The position numbers were made by a program, and so were the translations under genes. Under the pieces are notes generated by a model. That model was not told the DNA's origin. It did not search any database and saw only the letters and a program-made list of their open reading frames with translations. 64,000 bases of DNA from Zingiber officinale. Taxonomy: Eukaryota > Streptophyta > Magnoliopsida > Zingiberales > Zingiberaceae. The stretch lies in the NCBI RefSeq assembly GCF_018446385.1, contig NW_024589874.1:62001-126000 (forward strand). Reading direction: 5' to 3'. How positions within the stretch are numbered: the stretch's first letter is position 1; each line of letters opens with the position of its first letter. This document shows, piece after piece, positions 35,796 through 46,482 of this stretch.

Positions 35796-36028
35796 AAACA
35801 AAAGGAGAGCGTGTGTAAAATCGAAGCTTGAATGGTTGTCCAAAGGACAGGAGATAACAAATATGACAGGGAACGAGATTCGAGTAGGCGATCCGCCCAG
35901 GCTTATAGAGTCAACTAAGGGCAAGGGACATACAAAAAATAAAAAGTAACTCCATTAACTAGTATAAATCCCTGTCGAGCGGCAGGCATACATACGAGAC
36001 ATCAAAACTTTTTTTACAATACCACTCC

Positions 36029-37974
36029 TCACTCCAAGTAATCGAAGATCTCATCAAGAATGGTGGTGAGGAGCTCGACACGGTCCAAAACCGGAATGGC
36101 TGTGGCTTCGGGAAGGTGACCCTTTGCTTTCAAGTAGGTAACCGTGGCATCGATGGCCAGCTCGAATGCACTGACAAGCCGTTCGCACGTCTTCTTGACA
36201 AATTGTTCCAAACGGATGTAGTTTTGCCTAATTACAGTAAAACGGCTCAGCTCAGCGTCCTGGTATTCCTTAAAGGCGAGACGGGAGGCCTCGAGCATGT
36301 CCTGGAAGGTCTTCAAGTCCTCTCGAAGAAAAACCGCCTCCGCTGAGCGACCCTTTTGCTCGGCGTCCAACAGACTCATCAGCTCCTTAACCTTTTGATC
36401 CAAAGCTCGGGCCTCCATGTTCTTCGCCTCTAGGTCGGCGAAAACCCTGTTCTTCCTGGTGGTGGCCAGATCGATCTTCTGGTCATACGACTTGACCTGG
36501 GTCTCGAGCCGACCCACCATGGTCTGCAGGCCGGAGGAGTTCCTCCGCTCCTCCTTTAATAACTTCTGGGTCTTAGCCAGGTTCGCCTACAGCTCGGCAT
36601 ATGTAGGGCCCTGGGAGGGACCCACCCCAAAAATTTTAAGCCCCTTGAGCTCCTCCTCCAATAGCGTCAGGCGGTTGCATACTACCACGCTTTCCACCTA
36701 GTACTAGAGTCGATTGACGGAAGGTTAATACCAAGTTGAAAATAAATCATAAAATAGACAACTTACCCCGGTTGCCATCTGCATATGGCTATTGCCGAGC
36801 AGCCCCGGCAGCATGGTCGCAAACCGAGCTCGAGCCTCCTCCCAAACCTTGGCCAGCTGCCCCTGGTTAACTATTTGATGTTCGGGGGAGGTTGGTTGAT
36901 CAGCCGCCAACATAAGCTCCTCAGTCGGGAGATGCAAGGTCGCCTTTATCGAGCGACGACCACTCTGGGTGGACGGAGCAGATACCGCCGGGCTGAAGGA
37001 GGGGACAATCAGAGTGGAATGGATTCCTGATCGAAGAATCCTCTTGCGAGTGGGGGGCAAGACGTTGAGCGGCTGAGCGACGACCAGATCAAACGGGAGG
37101 TCGCACTGCGAAGGTGTCCTATCGGAGGAGATAGTTTCCACGGTCTCCGTGGCCAAGGGGGGTCACCCGTCTCCTCGTATGCTCTCACCGCCGAGGAAGC
37201 AGAACGGGTTGGCGTGCCCATTCGGCGTCGTTTGCGTCTGTTCAGTGGCTCTTCATCGCCAGCAGACTCGGTTTCTTTAGGTCGAGCAGCCGGCTGCACG
37301 CCGGAGGGGGCAGCCTCCCCAGCAACCTCACTATGTGACATTCGGGCGACGGACCCACCACCAGTAGTCGGACTTCCTCGCTCTCACCCTCATGGGAGCC
37401 GGCCAGCGTCAGCCCGAGCCTCTCCATCTCCTTCGTAGCAGCTGCCTCAGCCTCGGCAGCTTTAATTTTCAGCAGATCGAGCGCCACCGACTTCATCATG
37501 GTGTTAGCTGCAAGAAAAAGAGAGGAAATCAGTTAGATCCAAAGAAAAAAGTCAAGGAAATTTCTCACCTAAGCCGCTCGGGAGATACGTTTGGATCGGA
37601 CTCAGCCTGAACATGTATAGCACGCCCTCCGGTAATAACTTGTTGATATCCAGCTTCAGGTCGGCTAGCATGTTGGCTGCATGGAGGTACGCTGACTGGG
37701 TCTTGTATCTATTCAGCTCGAGGGGAGGGGGGAGTCTAACTTGCCACTTGGTTCAGAAAGGAGGCAGCTCGGGGAGCCTTATATAAAAGAAGTAGTTCTT
37801 CCAATGTTTATTGAAAGTGGACATTTTATTTAAAAAGACTAAGTCGATCCGAGACAGGAAGAGATAAGTGCCCACCTCGGACTGCTTAGGATAATAGAAG
37901 TAGTGGAATATTTGAGGCTTAAGGGTAATGTTGTGGAATCTAGGGGAGACTTCCATGGGCAAGGTGGTTCTCAC
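36029..37974 (-). pseudogene. Antisense spliced gene of the Tat gypsy element, block A
   Basis: Three exons are inferred on the minus strand. Exon 1 (37974-37569) carries IFHYFYYPKQSEVGTYLFLS, NKHWKNYFFYIRLPE and ends LPSGL; it resembles the C-terminal part of the 'putative gypsy-type transposon' domain (Transposase_28, PF04195). Intron 1 is 37568-37508 (GT...AG). Exon 2 (37507-36767) is Ala/Glu-rich at first, then holds a basic NRRKRRR signal. Intron 2 is 36766-36698. Exon 3 (36697-36029) is a coiled-coil-like segment (TLLEEELKGL, KDLKTFQDMLEASR-type) ending EIFDYLE. A stop in exon 1 (after ELPPF), a frameshift at a C-run near 37160 and a TAG in exon 3 near 36590 break it. Antisense ORFs in Tat elements are known; their function is not. 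Confidence 0.7.
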
Positions 37975-38217
37975 AACCTAGGATAATAGGAGTTCAGGGA
38001 GACTTCCATAAACAGAGAAATTTTCATAGCTTGGGATATCATTTGTTAGAGAGACATCAGCTGCAGGAATGATGATGTAGCACGGTTAACATTCAAAGAT
38101 AAATAATGATTCTTTATTTTTCGCTTAGCTTCTTTTATTGATTTGGAATCCAAAAATAGTAAAGCAACAGAATTGCAACGTAGAGTAGTAACAACAACGA
38201 ATACATCATGCAGATGA
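37975..38217. other. Gap between the gypsy antisense gene and the GLP gene
   Basis: No gene. 37945-38040 holds degraded copies of the GGGAGACTTC repeat seen at 29690-29850. The transition from repeat to GLP 3' flank is at about 38050. Confidence 0.5.
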
Positions 38218-38223
38218 TTTATT
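38218..38223 (-). terminator. Poly(A) signal of the GLP gene
   Basis: AATAAA on the minus strand, 51 nt after the stop codon. A TTAA-repeat microsatellite (38228-38247) lies between stop and signal. Confidence 0.6.
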
Positions 38224-38273
38224 GGCAATTAATTAATTAATTAATTAAGCGAGTGAGTTCGGGTTGGTTGAGA

Positions 38274-39047
38274 CTAATTGTTGTTGTCCGTCCATTGTTG
38301 AGCTTGGAGCCGGTCAACGAGGCGTTTGTCCACCTGAAAAGCCTTGGCGAGCACATCATCGGAAATGGGCGGCGTCGATCCGAACACAGCCTTGGCAATG
38401 GTAATGACGCCCGGGTTTTGACTGCTGAGACCGGCGAGCGCAACGGCATTGTATTTGCCCGTGTTGAGTTGGAAGTGGATGAGGCCTTGGGGGAACACAA
38501 AGACGTCACCCTTCTTCAAATTCTTAGTGAAGAGGCGGTTGGTTTGGCCGATGTTGGACGTCACAAAGCCGACGTAGAGCTCTCCTTCTAGCACGACGAG
38601 GATCTCAGTGGCGCGAGGGTGGGTGTGAGGAGGGTTGAGCCCATTAGGCGCGAAGTCTATGCGAGCCAAGGAGATGCCGAGGGTGTTCAGCCCGGGGATC
38701 TTATTCACGTTGACGGCGGTGACGTTGGAGCGGACATTGTTGACGGTGTTGCCGGGCTTGTCGAGGCCAGAAGTGTAGAAGTCGTCGGCTGTGACGTCGT
38801 TCATGTTCTTGCATACGGCGCCGTTGACGAACACTGCGAAAAGGTAAGGTCCGATTGGTAAACATATGCATGCATGCGTACTGGAAAATGGAAATGAAAG
38901 CGCTTAGCTTAATTAATTGTAAAGCTATGCACCTTTGGAGCTATCATCTGCGACGCAGAAGTCCTGAAGGGGACTAGGATCTGAAGCCAATACAGCAAGA
39001 GCGAAAGCCAAGGCGAGGAGTGCGACGAGGAGCAGTTTCATAGCCAT
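38274..39047 (-). CDS. Germin-like protein (cupin), intact two-exon gene
   Basis: Exon 1 is 39047-38933 and exon 2 is 38833-38274, joined by a 99-nt GT...AG intron at 38932-38834; the product is 224 aa, the usual germin length. Residues 1-21 form a signal peptide ([17 protein letters not shown]). Mature sequence starts [10 protein letters not shown]. Cys31 and Cys46 are the conserved disulfide pair. Cupin box 1 (HTHPRATE, His108, His110, Glu115) and box 2 ([12 protein letters not shown], His158) supply the Mn-binding residues. NVT at 75 is a potential glycosylation site. Germins are secreted, oligomeric cell-wall proteins; some have oxalate oxidase or superoxide dismutase activity and defence roles, but this gene's activity cannot be read from sequence. 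It resembles cereal GER4/OsGLP8-type proteins (recollection). It is the only intact host gene here. Confidence 0.96.
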
Positions 39048-39114
39048 GTCTTTTATTAATTGTATCACTGAGCTGAGCAATGGTATATTGGTATTGCTAT
39101 GCATGCATTAATAG

Positions 39115-39125
39115 GTTTATATAGA
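39115..39125 (-). promoter_or_regulatory. TATA box of the GLP gene
   Basis: The minus strand reads TCTATATAAAC about 70 bp upstream of the GLP start codon, a good spacing for a TATA box and short leader. GCATGCATTA just downstream contains RY-like CATGCA repeats. Confidence 0.7.
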
Positions 39126-39129
39126 GAAG

Positions 39130-39707
39130 AAGTAGGCTTGAAAGTTGAAACATTCTTCCCTGCCCTGCTCTGCTTTCATTTGGTAGCGTGTGTGAGAAGA
39201 GAGATCATGAAATGGTAAACTAAAAGCGCATGACATGCTCAGTCTTCACCTGCTCCTTAATCATCAGAGTAATTAACTACTTGGTCTTATCTTATTACTT
39301 GACCAATTAAAAGTTTAATTTTCGCCTGAGAATTTGACCATATCATATGGTGCTAGCTACCAAATACAAGACATGCACAATTAATTAAAGCTAATTGACT
39401 TAGTGATCCTCTACGTCCTTTATATTAATTTAATTACTTGGCCAAAATAGAAGCAAATTAGAATGGGCAACACAATATAATGCGTTTATCAAGAAGAGAT
39501 TGTCTGTGCATACTTTTGAGGTATGTGCAATGGGTGGAAGGGAAAAGTCTAAAGTTAAAAATTTTATTCTCCTATGGTGGAAATTGGAAAATTCCTAGCT
39601 AGCTCCATGGGTAGCCTAGGAGTAGGGAGAGATTGTTTTATGTCCCATTTCATTTTTTTTTATTTCTTTAGCTTATATAATGAATTGACAAACATAAAAA
39701 AAAAAAA
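39130..39707. other. GLP upstream region
   Basis: No gene seen. AT-rich sequence with several TTAATTAA-type motifs, presumably including the distal promoter. A poly-A run at about 39698 marks the tail side of the adjacent minus-strand SINE. Confidence 0.5.
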
Positions 39708-40335
39708 GATAATACCAGGTCACACGAAAATTTTTCATCGGTTGTCGGAGTAAATCGGGAAGCGCTTGCGGTGGGCGGCCTAGAAGCCTAGCATCCCTTA
39801 GTAGTGAGTCCCATTTGAAGAAAAAAAAACCACTACAACAAAAAAGCTAATAGACAACTCTTTTAAAGCGTTGTCTTTGTGCCTGAAAAAGCGTTGTTAA
39901 AGGCACTGTTGTTAAAAGTCTGCTCAACGACAACGCTTTTAAAGCGTTGTCGTTTGTACCAAAGACAACGCTTTTGCAACGCTTTAAAAGCGTTGTCGTT
40001 TTATGCAAAGGCAACGTTTTGCAACGCTTTTAAAGCGTTGTTTTTGGTAGAAAAGACAACGCTTTTGCAACGCTTTAAAAGCGTAGTCATATTTTGCAAA
40101 GACAACACTATTACAACCCTTTAAAAGCGCTGTTGTTTTTTTACAAGGACAACACTTTTTGCAACGCTTTAAAAGCGCCTGCGGTGGGCGGCCTAGAAGC
40201 CTAGCATCCCTTAGTAGTGAGTCCCATTTGAAGAAAAAAAAACCCTGCAAATGTCGTGTATCTGAGAATCAAACCGTGGGTGCCAAGGTGACAACTGGAC
40301 GTCCTTCCACTAGATCGTCGCTGCAGGGGGCTATT
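39708..40335 (-). mobile_element. tRNA-derived SINE interrupted by a CACTA end, partly duplicated
   Basis: The minus strand from about 40335 has a SINE head with a box B-like GGTTTGATTCTC, then a body (GGGATGCTAGGCTTCTAGGC, CGCCCACCGCA) matching the SINE at 26851-27064, and a tail near 39708. A 343-bp CACTA-like fragment (39831-40173) interrupts it. The 70 bp of SINE on either side of the fragment are direct duplicates (39761-39830 and 40174-40243). Confidence 0.7.
39831..40173 (+). mobile_element. CACTA transposon terminal fragment
   Basis: Starts CACTACAACAAAAAAGC, the CACTA terminus also seen at 44695. It is followed by dense subterminal repeats of GCAACGCTTTAAAAGCGTTG in both orientations. 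The opposite terminus is missing; the fragment runs directly into SINE sequence. Confidence 0.7.
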
Positions 40336-40343
40336 TATGACGT

Positions 40344-40982
40344 ACAAAGTATGATGTTAAGGAGGTGTTTGTGTTAAGATTATTGATGTCGTCTATTGTG
40401 CGCTACAGTTATATTTATTCGTGGACTATAAATGTTCTATTAACGCTATTATAAACCAAAATTGAAATAAAAATAAAATTCAAACAATTATCATACCATG
40501 ATCAACCCTTAGCAACACACTTGAGCAAAGCTATCAGCACCACACTCCTCAAACAATTATCATACCTTGTTCAACCGTTGTACCATTTATATGGCTTTTA
40601 AATCAATATAATCTATAGCAATATAATCACAAGAAACTATAATTTTAGATAACTAAGAGACGGTACTTCCTATTGCATCCTCAAGAAAATCATTTCATCA
40701 TCTTAGCCATTGACACTACATCTCTCATGTTCAAAAGAGATGGAAGACCAACCAACATTACATCATAATCCCTAAACCAGACAATGACTGTGTCATGAGC
40801 ACACTAGCAAAAAAGCGGATATAAAGGTCATAATACCTTGTTCTACGTTAATATTTTTTTTTATCAAACACAGAGATGTGTGCTACATGTTCAAAGGTAC
40901 ATTTAGCTCCTTCTTCCCAAGCAATGGCTTTCATGAGCATCTTCGAAACATTCATAAACAATTGTTCATTCTCAATTTCTAA
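40344..40982. other. Gene-free interval
   Basis: No reading frame, RNA gene or recognised repeat. A short near-repeat of CAAACAATTATCATACC occurs at about 40482 and 40552. Confidence 0.5.
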
Positions 40983-41390
40983 CACTACAAAAAAAAATTG
41001 AGATTACCAACGGAATATTCCGTTGTAATTCCGTCGGTGAAGTGGTTTAGGGACAAAATTATGACATAAAATTATTTGTTGGAAGGCGATTCATCATAAA
41101 CGATTTTAAAGACGGAATTTTGGTCCATTGGTAAATTTTACTATGAAAATTTATTTTCCGTAGCAAATTTTCCTGATGAAAACAATCATTCTGTCAGTAA
41201 TATCAAAATGGAGTTTCTGTCAGAAAGTTCATTTTGATTTTACCAATAGAAATGTTGTTTTCGTTGAAAAACAATCGATATTTACCGATGGAATACTGAT
41301 TCCATCAATAATTAAAAAAATCAAGAATAATTTATATTCAAGATCTACCTTGTTTATAATTTACATATAAACAACACTACAACAAATGTA
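40983..41390 (+). mobile_element. CACTA-like terminal sequences, fragmentary
   Basis: CACTACAAAAAAAAATTGAG at 40983 is followed by subterminal palindromic repeats of the ACGGAATATTCCGT type. A second same-orientation start, CACTACAACAAATG, lies at 41375, again followed by CCAATGGAATAC. No inverted GTAGTG end was found, so boundaries are unknown. Confidence 0.45.
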
Positions 41391-41895
41391 TAATCAGGAT
41401 CTACCCAATGGAATACTCTACTCCTCTGTTAGAATATGATATCTATCACATGTATGTAGGTATAGTTTAGTTAACATATATACACTTGCGTAGGTATACA
41501 GGAGTTTACTTATAGGTACAAACCTAAGTATGTAACTGAAATGTGATGTAAATGCACGAGTATCAATCGGTAACTATACTATGGTATAGTAAAGTCATAC
41601 AAGGAATATTCGGTGCTAGAAGCTGTTGGGTGATCGAAGGCGTATAGTCTTCGTCCGAGAAATTTTCCGTTATACGTGTATGAATAGTCTTTTTTAACCT
41701 CCGTAATAATGATAGAAGCTGAGTAGCCTATCTCATAATAAAGTTCTATTGCTTATATATGTCAGATATTAGAATATTCCTTAATGAATAGCTGTTATTC
41801 TCTGACTGGTTGTTATGATTTCCTAACAATGTTGTATCTTGGAGGTGATCCAACCGGACCCTTATCTGATCGGTTATATGTAATAGGAGACTTAC
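41391..41895. other. Gene-free interval left of the solo LTR
   Basis: No gene seen; AT-rich, possibly degraded LTR sequence. CTTAC at 41891-41895 is the candidate target duplication of the adjacent solo LTR. Confidence 0.45.
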
Positions 41896-42791
41896 TGCTA
41901 GTATCCCGGAGTAATTTTGATGTGTCAACTAAGTTTAGTTAGGTCTTGTTGTATTTAATCTTTGTGTCTAAGTGTGCAAGAGCTTAGGAACACAAGAAGT
42001 CCAGCGAAAGATGCAGCTAGCGAGAAGTATGACACGGGAAGAGAGTTGACGGGATCGGTGCATCGAAGGACGAGATGCTATGGAAGAGTACACCAGCGAA
42101 CGAGAAGGATGCGTGCGGCGGACCGAGGGACAAGATGTCGGGGAGAAAGGCTACTCGAAGAGAAGGTCGGAGTTGGGTTCGAGTGACCTCAACTCCGATT
42201 AGCCGTAGAATCACCTATGTGAAGAACTACGTGAAGAGATCAACTTTTCAGCTGAGTTGCCTTGTGAAAGACGCCATCCATGGTTGAAAGGCGCCTAAGA
42301 TGAATAGTACGAAGGCATCTTCCAACCTATTGAAGGCTTCGTCCCTAGCTATTAGCCGAAGATAAAATTTTGTCTTCGGCGATAAGATTTGCCATGCTGG
42401 AGGCTCCTACCACCCAATTGAAGGCACCATCCAACTTCGGATGAAATTTTCTAGGTGCTATAAAAAGACCTTTGAAGTTAGGAATAATTCAACAACTTGA
42501 ACAACAAGCATTGTGCACTTTCCTAGTCTTTCTTTTGAGTAACCAACTTCTGTAAGAGGCTTCTCCGCCTGCAACAAAGGAGAATTCTAGTGGAGTTTTC
42601 TTCAACGCATTGGATTAACAACAACCTAGGTTGTAACAAAGTAAATAGAATTATTCACTTATTTTTTTTATTTAGCTATTCAATTAATTCATTATTAATA
42701 TTGTGCTAATCTAATTTAATCAAAGGATTGAGAAAGGGGTTGTTTTTTTAAGGCAATTCACTCGCCTCTTGCTGGCTCTGCTGCACCAACA
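41896..42791 (+). mobile_element. Solo LTR of the SIRE-like copia family
   Basis: TGCTAGTATCCCGG...CTGCACCAACA, 896 bp. It shares the landmarks of the 6914 and 43195 LTRs (GTTAGGTC near the start, GCAGCTAGCGAGAAG, CTGTAAGAGGCTTCTCC, GGATTAACAAC). The flanks CTTAC and CTAAC match at four of five bases, as expected for a solo LTR after LTR-LTR recombination. No primer-binding site follows. Confidence 0.78.
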
Positions 42792-44890
42792 CTAACAAGG
42801 ATGGGGAACTGAGTCCATTCATTTTGACCGACAATTAGGATGACCAGACTAGAGTTGCGCCCAACCATTAGTATTCTTAGAGTGCTTTTGCTGGGAAGTT
42901 GGGAGCTCAACCATAGGTCCGTCGAATACTTTAGACCGAGCAGCTATATATAATAAGACTTACCCCAACACTGCTATGCTGGGATCTGGAAGTTTAGACC
43001 GGATCTTATATTGGTCGGCACTAAACCCAATTTACCCTACCAACATTAGGGTTGTTTAGGTTTATTTTGTAAATCTTAGCATCAAGTGGATTGATAAATC
43101 CTCCCAATTTGCCCTGTTCTTAGGGTCGGTCATTTTTATACTAAAAGTTATATTATAACACTGATAAGATTGTGCCTGTAAGCCAAAATAATATTGTTGG
43201 AATCTCAAGGTTATTTTAATGTGATCAACAAGTTAAGTTAGGTCCTGTGGTATTTTAACCTTGTATCTAAGTGTGCAGGAGCTTCGGAGCACAGGGAGTC
43301 GAGCAATAGACGCAGCTAGTGAGAAGGATGACACGAAAGAGACCTGATGGGCTCGGTGCATCTGAGATACGAGGTGCTGCGGAAGATTACACGGGCGGAC
43401 GAGAAGGAGGCATGTAGCATTTAAGAGGGACGAGAAGCCGGAGTAGAAGGTTGCTCGAGAATGCCAAAATTGGGTTCGGGGTGAGCCTTATTTCGGTTGG
43501 TTGAAATCACCCAAGCGAGCGGAATCGGAGCGGAAGATCGGGACCGAGGCGAGCAGCACCGGAGCAGAGGGACCAGACCAAAAGTCAACTTTGTTGACTA
43601 TTGTGGTCCGGGCACCCGGAACTATTCCGGGTGCCCGAACCAATCCGGGCACCCGGAACTATTCCCGGTGCCCGAACCAATCCGGGCTGCTCGGAACCCC
43701 TTCCGGGTGCCCAGACCTGAAATTTTATCCTGATCACAGTCAAACACGATCTATGCGAGAAGGGATAAAGTTTTATTCCCTCACAGGCGCCTGAAACCCT
43801 TCCAGGCGCCCTGACCAAGGCTATATATATAGCCTTAGTCCAAGAAGCTCAATCAACACAAGCAATTAGTATTTCGAACACTTGTACGCTTTCTTTAAAG
43901 TTTTGCTTCTATTTTTCTGTGCGTCATTGTTACGATTCTGCAAGTGCACGGATTCGTCGTCAGTAATATATAAGATTGTCGAACCACAAGGTCTGTTGAT
44001 TAAGCACTAGAGATGTCGCAAAGTAAGTTATCTAGACGGTCGAAAGTTGGCTTTGGCACTTGCAAACTAACGAGAGTGATTGAAGAGAGAAAGAGAAGGA
44101 TGAGAGAATCGATCTTGGAGGGAATTGAGCTTTGGGAAATGGATTCAAGGATTTCGGTTTCGTTATGGTGGAACCTGATGCATCATGTTCTATCTTTTAC
44201 TCATTGTCAATCAACATACCTTCGCTGGAAGTTAAAGCTATTATCCTTAAGTACTAATCCCTGTCACTAGGGTGCCTCGGTAGATCACAAGAATACAAAT
44301 CTAATCGGTATCATTAGGGATAGAGATAGGGGTTTGGTTTGGTCTCTTACTTCCTTGTAGAGAAGTTGCCTCTCCTTTCAAGGGAATGTCCTAGACGTCC
44401 GTGAATGGGTTACCCCTGTCACTAGGGCCCCTCGGGTGTACAATCTAAGATCCTCTTTTTACGAAATTAGCAATTCCTACACAATCAATTAACATGACAA
44501 GGCAACAAGTCTCATGCACATCAAATAGAAACGAAGCAAGAGAAATCATCCAACAAGTAAAGGCACGAACATGAGTCTTACATCAAACTCTATCCAAAAC
44601 TACTCCGTACACCCATAGAAAAGGAGATCTACTCCATTGCGAGAGAGGAACAACCCAAAAACATAAAGTAAAGCACACTTACAAACCTTGATGTCACTAC
44701 AACAAAAAGCCTCATAGGCATCAGTGGAACAACAACAGTTTTAAGCAAAAACCGATGTCTTTGTGTATTTTATACCGATTTTTTCAAAAATCGGTGTCTA
44801 TGAGCGCAGATTTTCGCTCATAGATATCGATTTTTTAGGCGATGTCTATAAGCACCCTTTTTTCGTTAATAGACATCGATTTTAACAGCA

Positions 44891-45513
44891 GTTTTTAAAA
44901 CCCGGTGTTAATGAACCAAAATAAAATATTTTAATTTTCCCACCAGCCAAAATTTGCAACACTGTGAAGTTCTCTCCAAACCTAAATCTATATCGCGCCC
45001 CTTCCTCCGACCATCTCTCTCGCCTAAACCTAAACCTAAACCTCCGACCATCTCTCTCAACCTCATCTCCCTCTTCCCCCTTCCTAGATCGACGCCCCTT
45101 CCTCTCCCGATCAGGATCAACACACAACGCCCTTGCTTCTCCGTCCAACCACACAGCATCAACACACGGGCTGCTAAGATCACGCTGCTCTCGTTCGCCA
45201 CTCATCCAGTCCACCATTGGATTGGCTTCGTCAACCCTTTATTATCCAACTTTCCCCTCTCCTCCAGTCCTCCCATTCATCCTCCAAACCCTAGCCTCCT
45301 CGGATCTCTCCCATTTAGGATATTTTCTCAAAACCCTCGTCGTCTCCTGATTTGTTTCTCTTGCAGACTCTATCTAGCTCCACTTTCCCGTTTTCGTCCG
45401 CCAAGGTGATTCTTATCATTTTCTTTTTAGTTTTTTGGTGTGATTGATGCGTTTTCGTTGTATATTTTGATATTATCTTGTCTTGATCTTTTTTTCTCTT
45501 GATTCGAGATAGT
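44891..45513 (+). other. Pyrimidine-rich leader upstream of the captured helicase exon
   Basis: This interval is C- and T-rich (CTCTCTCGCC, CTCTTCCCCC) and looks like a captured promoter and 5' untranslated region of the helicase gene. It includes a short CCTAAA repeat at 45023-45040. Open frames here lack domains. A TTGCAG-AC junction near 45362-45367 and AGGTGATT at 45403 could be leader intron borders. Confidence 0.4.
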
Positions 45514-45629
45514 ATGGGGGAAGCCAAGGATAATGATGTTTACGAGAAGGAGCTCCTGGAGTACGAAGAGGAGGAAGAGAAAGCTCCGGATTCGGTCGCT
45601 GCCAAGGTTTCTGGTGAAGCAGTGAAAAA
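45514..45629 (+). pseudogene. Captured UAP56-type RNA helicase, exon 1
   Basis: Starts MGEAKDNDVYEKELLEYEEE and continues KAPDSVAAKVSGEAVKK, the highly conserved plant UAP56 N-terminus. It ends at a GTAAGA donor exactly where the protein would continue GYVGIH. UAP56 is the DEAD-box helicase of mRNA splicing and export. The next fragments of the same gene are at 47387-47692, with an MGDG synthase fragment placed between them. Confidence 0.88.
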
Positions 45630-45733
45630 GTAAGAATGGATTTTTATCAGTTCGTGCGAAGAAAGACGAGAAAAAGTCAGAAAAGCAGGCCAAGGATCCC
45701 CTTCAATTAAACCCTAATTGAAATCCCGCCACC

Positions 45734-46482
45734 ATGACTCCCTCTTCCGTCGCCAAAGAAGACCTTCTCTTCCTCCTCCCCTTCGACTCCCTCGTCGCTC
45801 GGATCCCCTTCTTCACCTCTCCTTCTCCTTCCTCCCTCTCTGCTTTTCCTCGACGTTGTTCCTTTCCCTCGCATACTAGAAGCTGCAGCCGGCCTGCCGC
45901 CTTTGCCTCACTTTCCCCCGGTTCCTCCGAGCTCCATCGCCTCTGGAGCCACTTCAACCGGTTCGTGCATTTCCACAGCGAGCCTCGTGCCCCCATCGGG
46001 GTTGCCTCCGCCGGCCTCTCGAACGACGAGATCCGTCTGGAGGATGAGAGCCCTCTCATTGCCGAGGACAACGACGCCCCCATTAACGGCGTGGCAGAGT
46101 ATGAGAGGCCGAAGAAGGTTTTGATTTTGATGAGTGATACTGGTGGTGGGCATCGCGCGTCGATGGAGGCCATCAGGGATGCCTTCAACCAGGAATTCGG
46201 CGATGAGTACCAGGTGAATTAGAAATTTAATTAGTGGTCTTGTCTCCAAGTGGTCCAGAAAGTAGCTTTTTCCCCTTGCTCTATGGATCAAAATCTTGTG
46301 CTAGTGTAGGTCTTTGTGACTGACTTGTGGACGGAGCATACGCCCTGGCCATTTAATCAATTACCGAGAAGCTACAATTTTTTGGTAAAGCATGGTGCTT
46401 TGTGGAAAATGACGTACTATGGTACCGCACCTCGCTTGGTGCACCAACCACATTTTGCGGCAACTTCAACGTTTATTGCTGG
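45734..46482 (+). pseudogene. Captured monogalactosyldiacylglycerol synthase, exons 1-2
   Basis: Exon 1 (45734-46213) begins MTPSSVAKEDLL, has a Ser/Arg/Pro-rich chloroplast-transit-like N-terminus and ends with KKVLILMSDTGGGHRASMEA and FGDEYQ, the signature start of the MGDG synthase glycosyltransferase domain. The intron 46214-46309 has GT...AG borders. Exon 2 (46310-46482) reads [20 protein letters not shown] and [13 protein letters not shown], ending FIA. The rest of the roughly 500-residue enzyme, including the UDP-galactose site, is absent. MGDG synthase makes the main galactolipid of plastid membranes. No stop interrupts the two exons. Confidence 0.93.

Larger units (their letters stand above)
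6571..36510 (+). repeat. Segmental duplication, block A
   Basis: Matches block B (42854-64000) in order and orientation. Paired points are 6571/42854 (left edge), 6914/43195 (LTR start), 7610/43928 (D LTR start), 8412/44694 and 49961 (CACTA site), 23661/51071 (primer-binding site), 26851/54291 (SINE), 30198/about 57640 (gypsy gag), 35511/62955 (64-bp repeats) and 36510/64000 (window end). By eye the copies differ by a few percent with scattered indels. The right limit is unknown because block B leaves the window. Confidence 0.9.
30198..37974 (+). mobile_element. Ty3/gypsy retrotransposon, Tat lineage, block A, degenerate
   Basis: The order is gag, protease, RT, RNase H, a second RNase H, integrase on the plus strand, then 64-bp tandem repeats and an antisense spliced gene. 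A second RNase H after the usual one, plus an antisense ORF downstream of pol, marks the Tat branch (Tat/Ogre/Retand) of plant gypsy elements. Many stops and frameshifts make it inactive. Its LTRs are not delimited; limits given are the coding extremes. Confidence 0.85.

Noticed and set aside
40172-40250. Possible CRISPR-like direct repeats
   Set aside because: Only two 70-bp copies separated by a CACTA fragment; they are SINE sequence, and this is a plant genome.
45023-45047. Telomere-like CCTAAACCTAAACCTAAACC
   Set aside because: The unit here is six bases (CCTAAA), not the plant telomeric CCCTAAA seven-mer, and only three copies occur; it looks like part of a captured leader.
44954-45409. 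Pro/Ser-rich open frame upstream of the captured helicase exon
   Set aside because: It comes from a pyrimidine-rich leader; two overlapping frames and antisense frames are equally open and no domain is seen.
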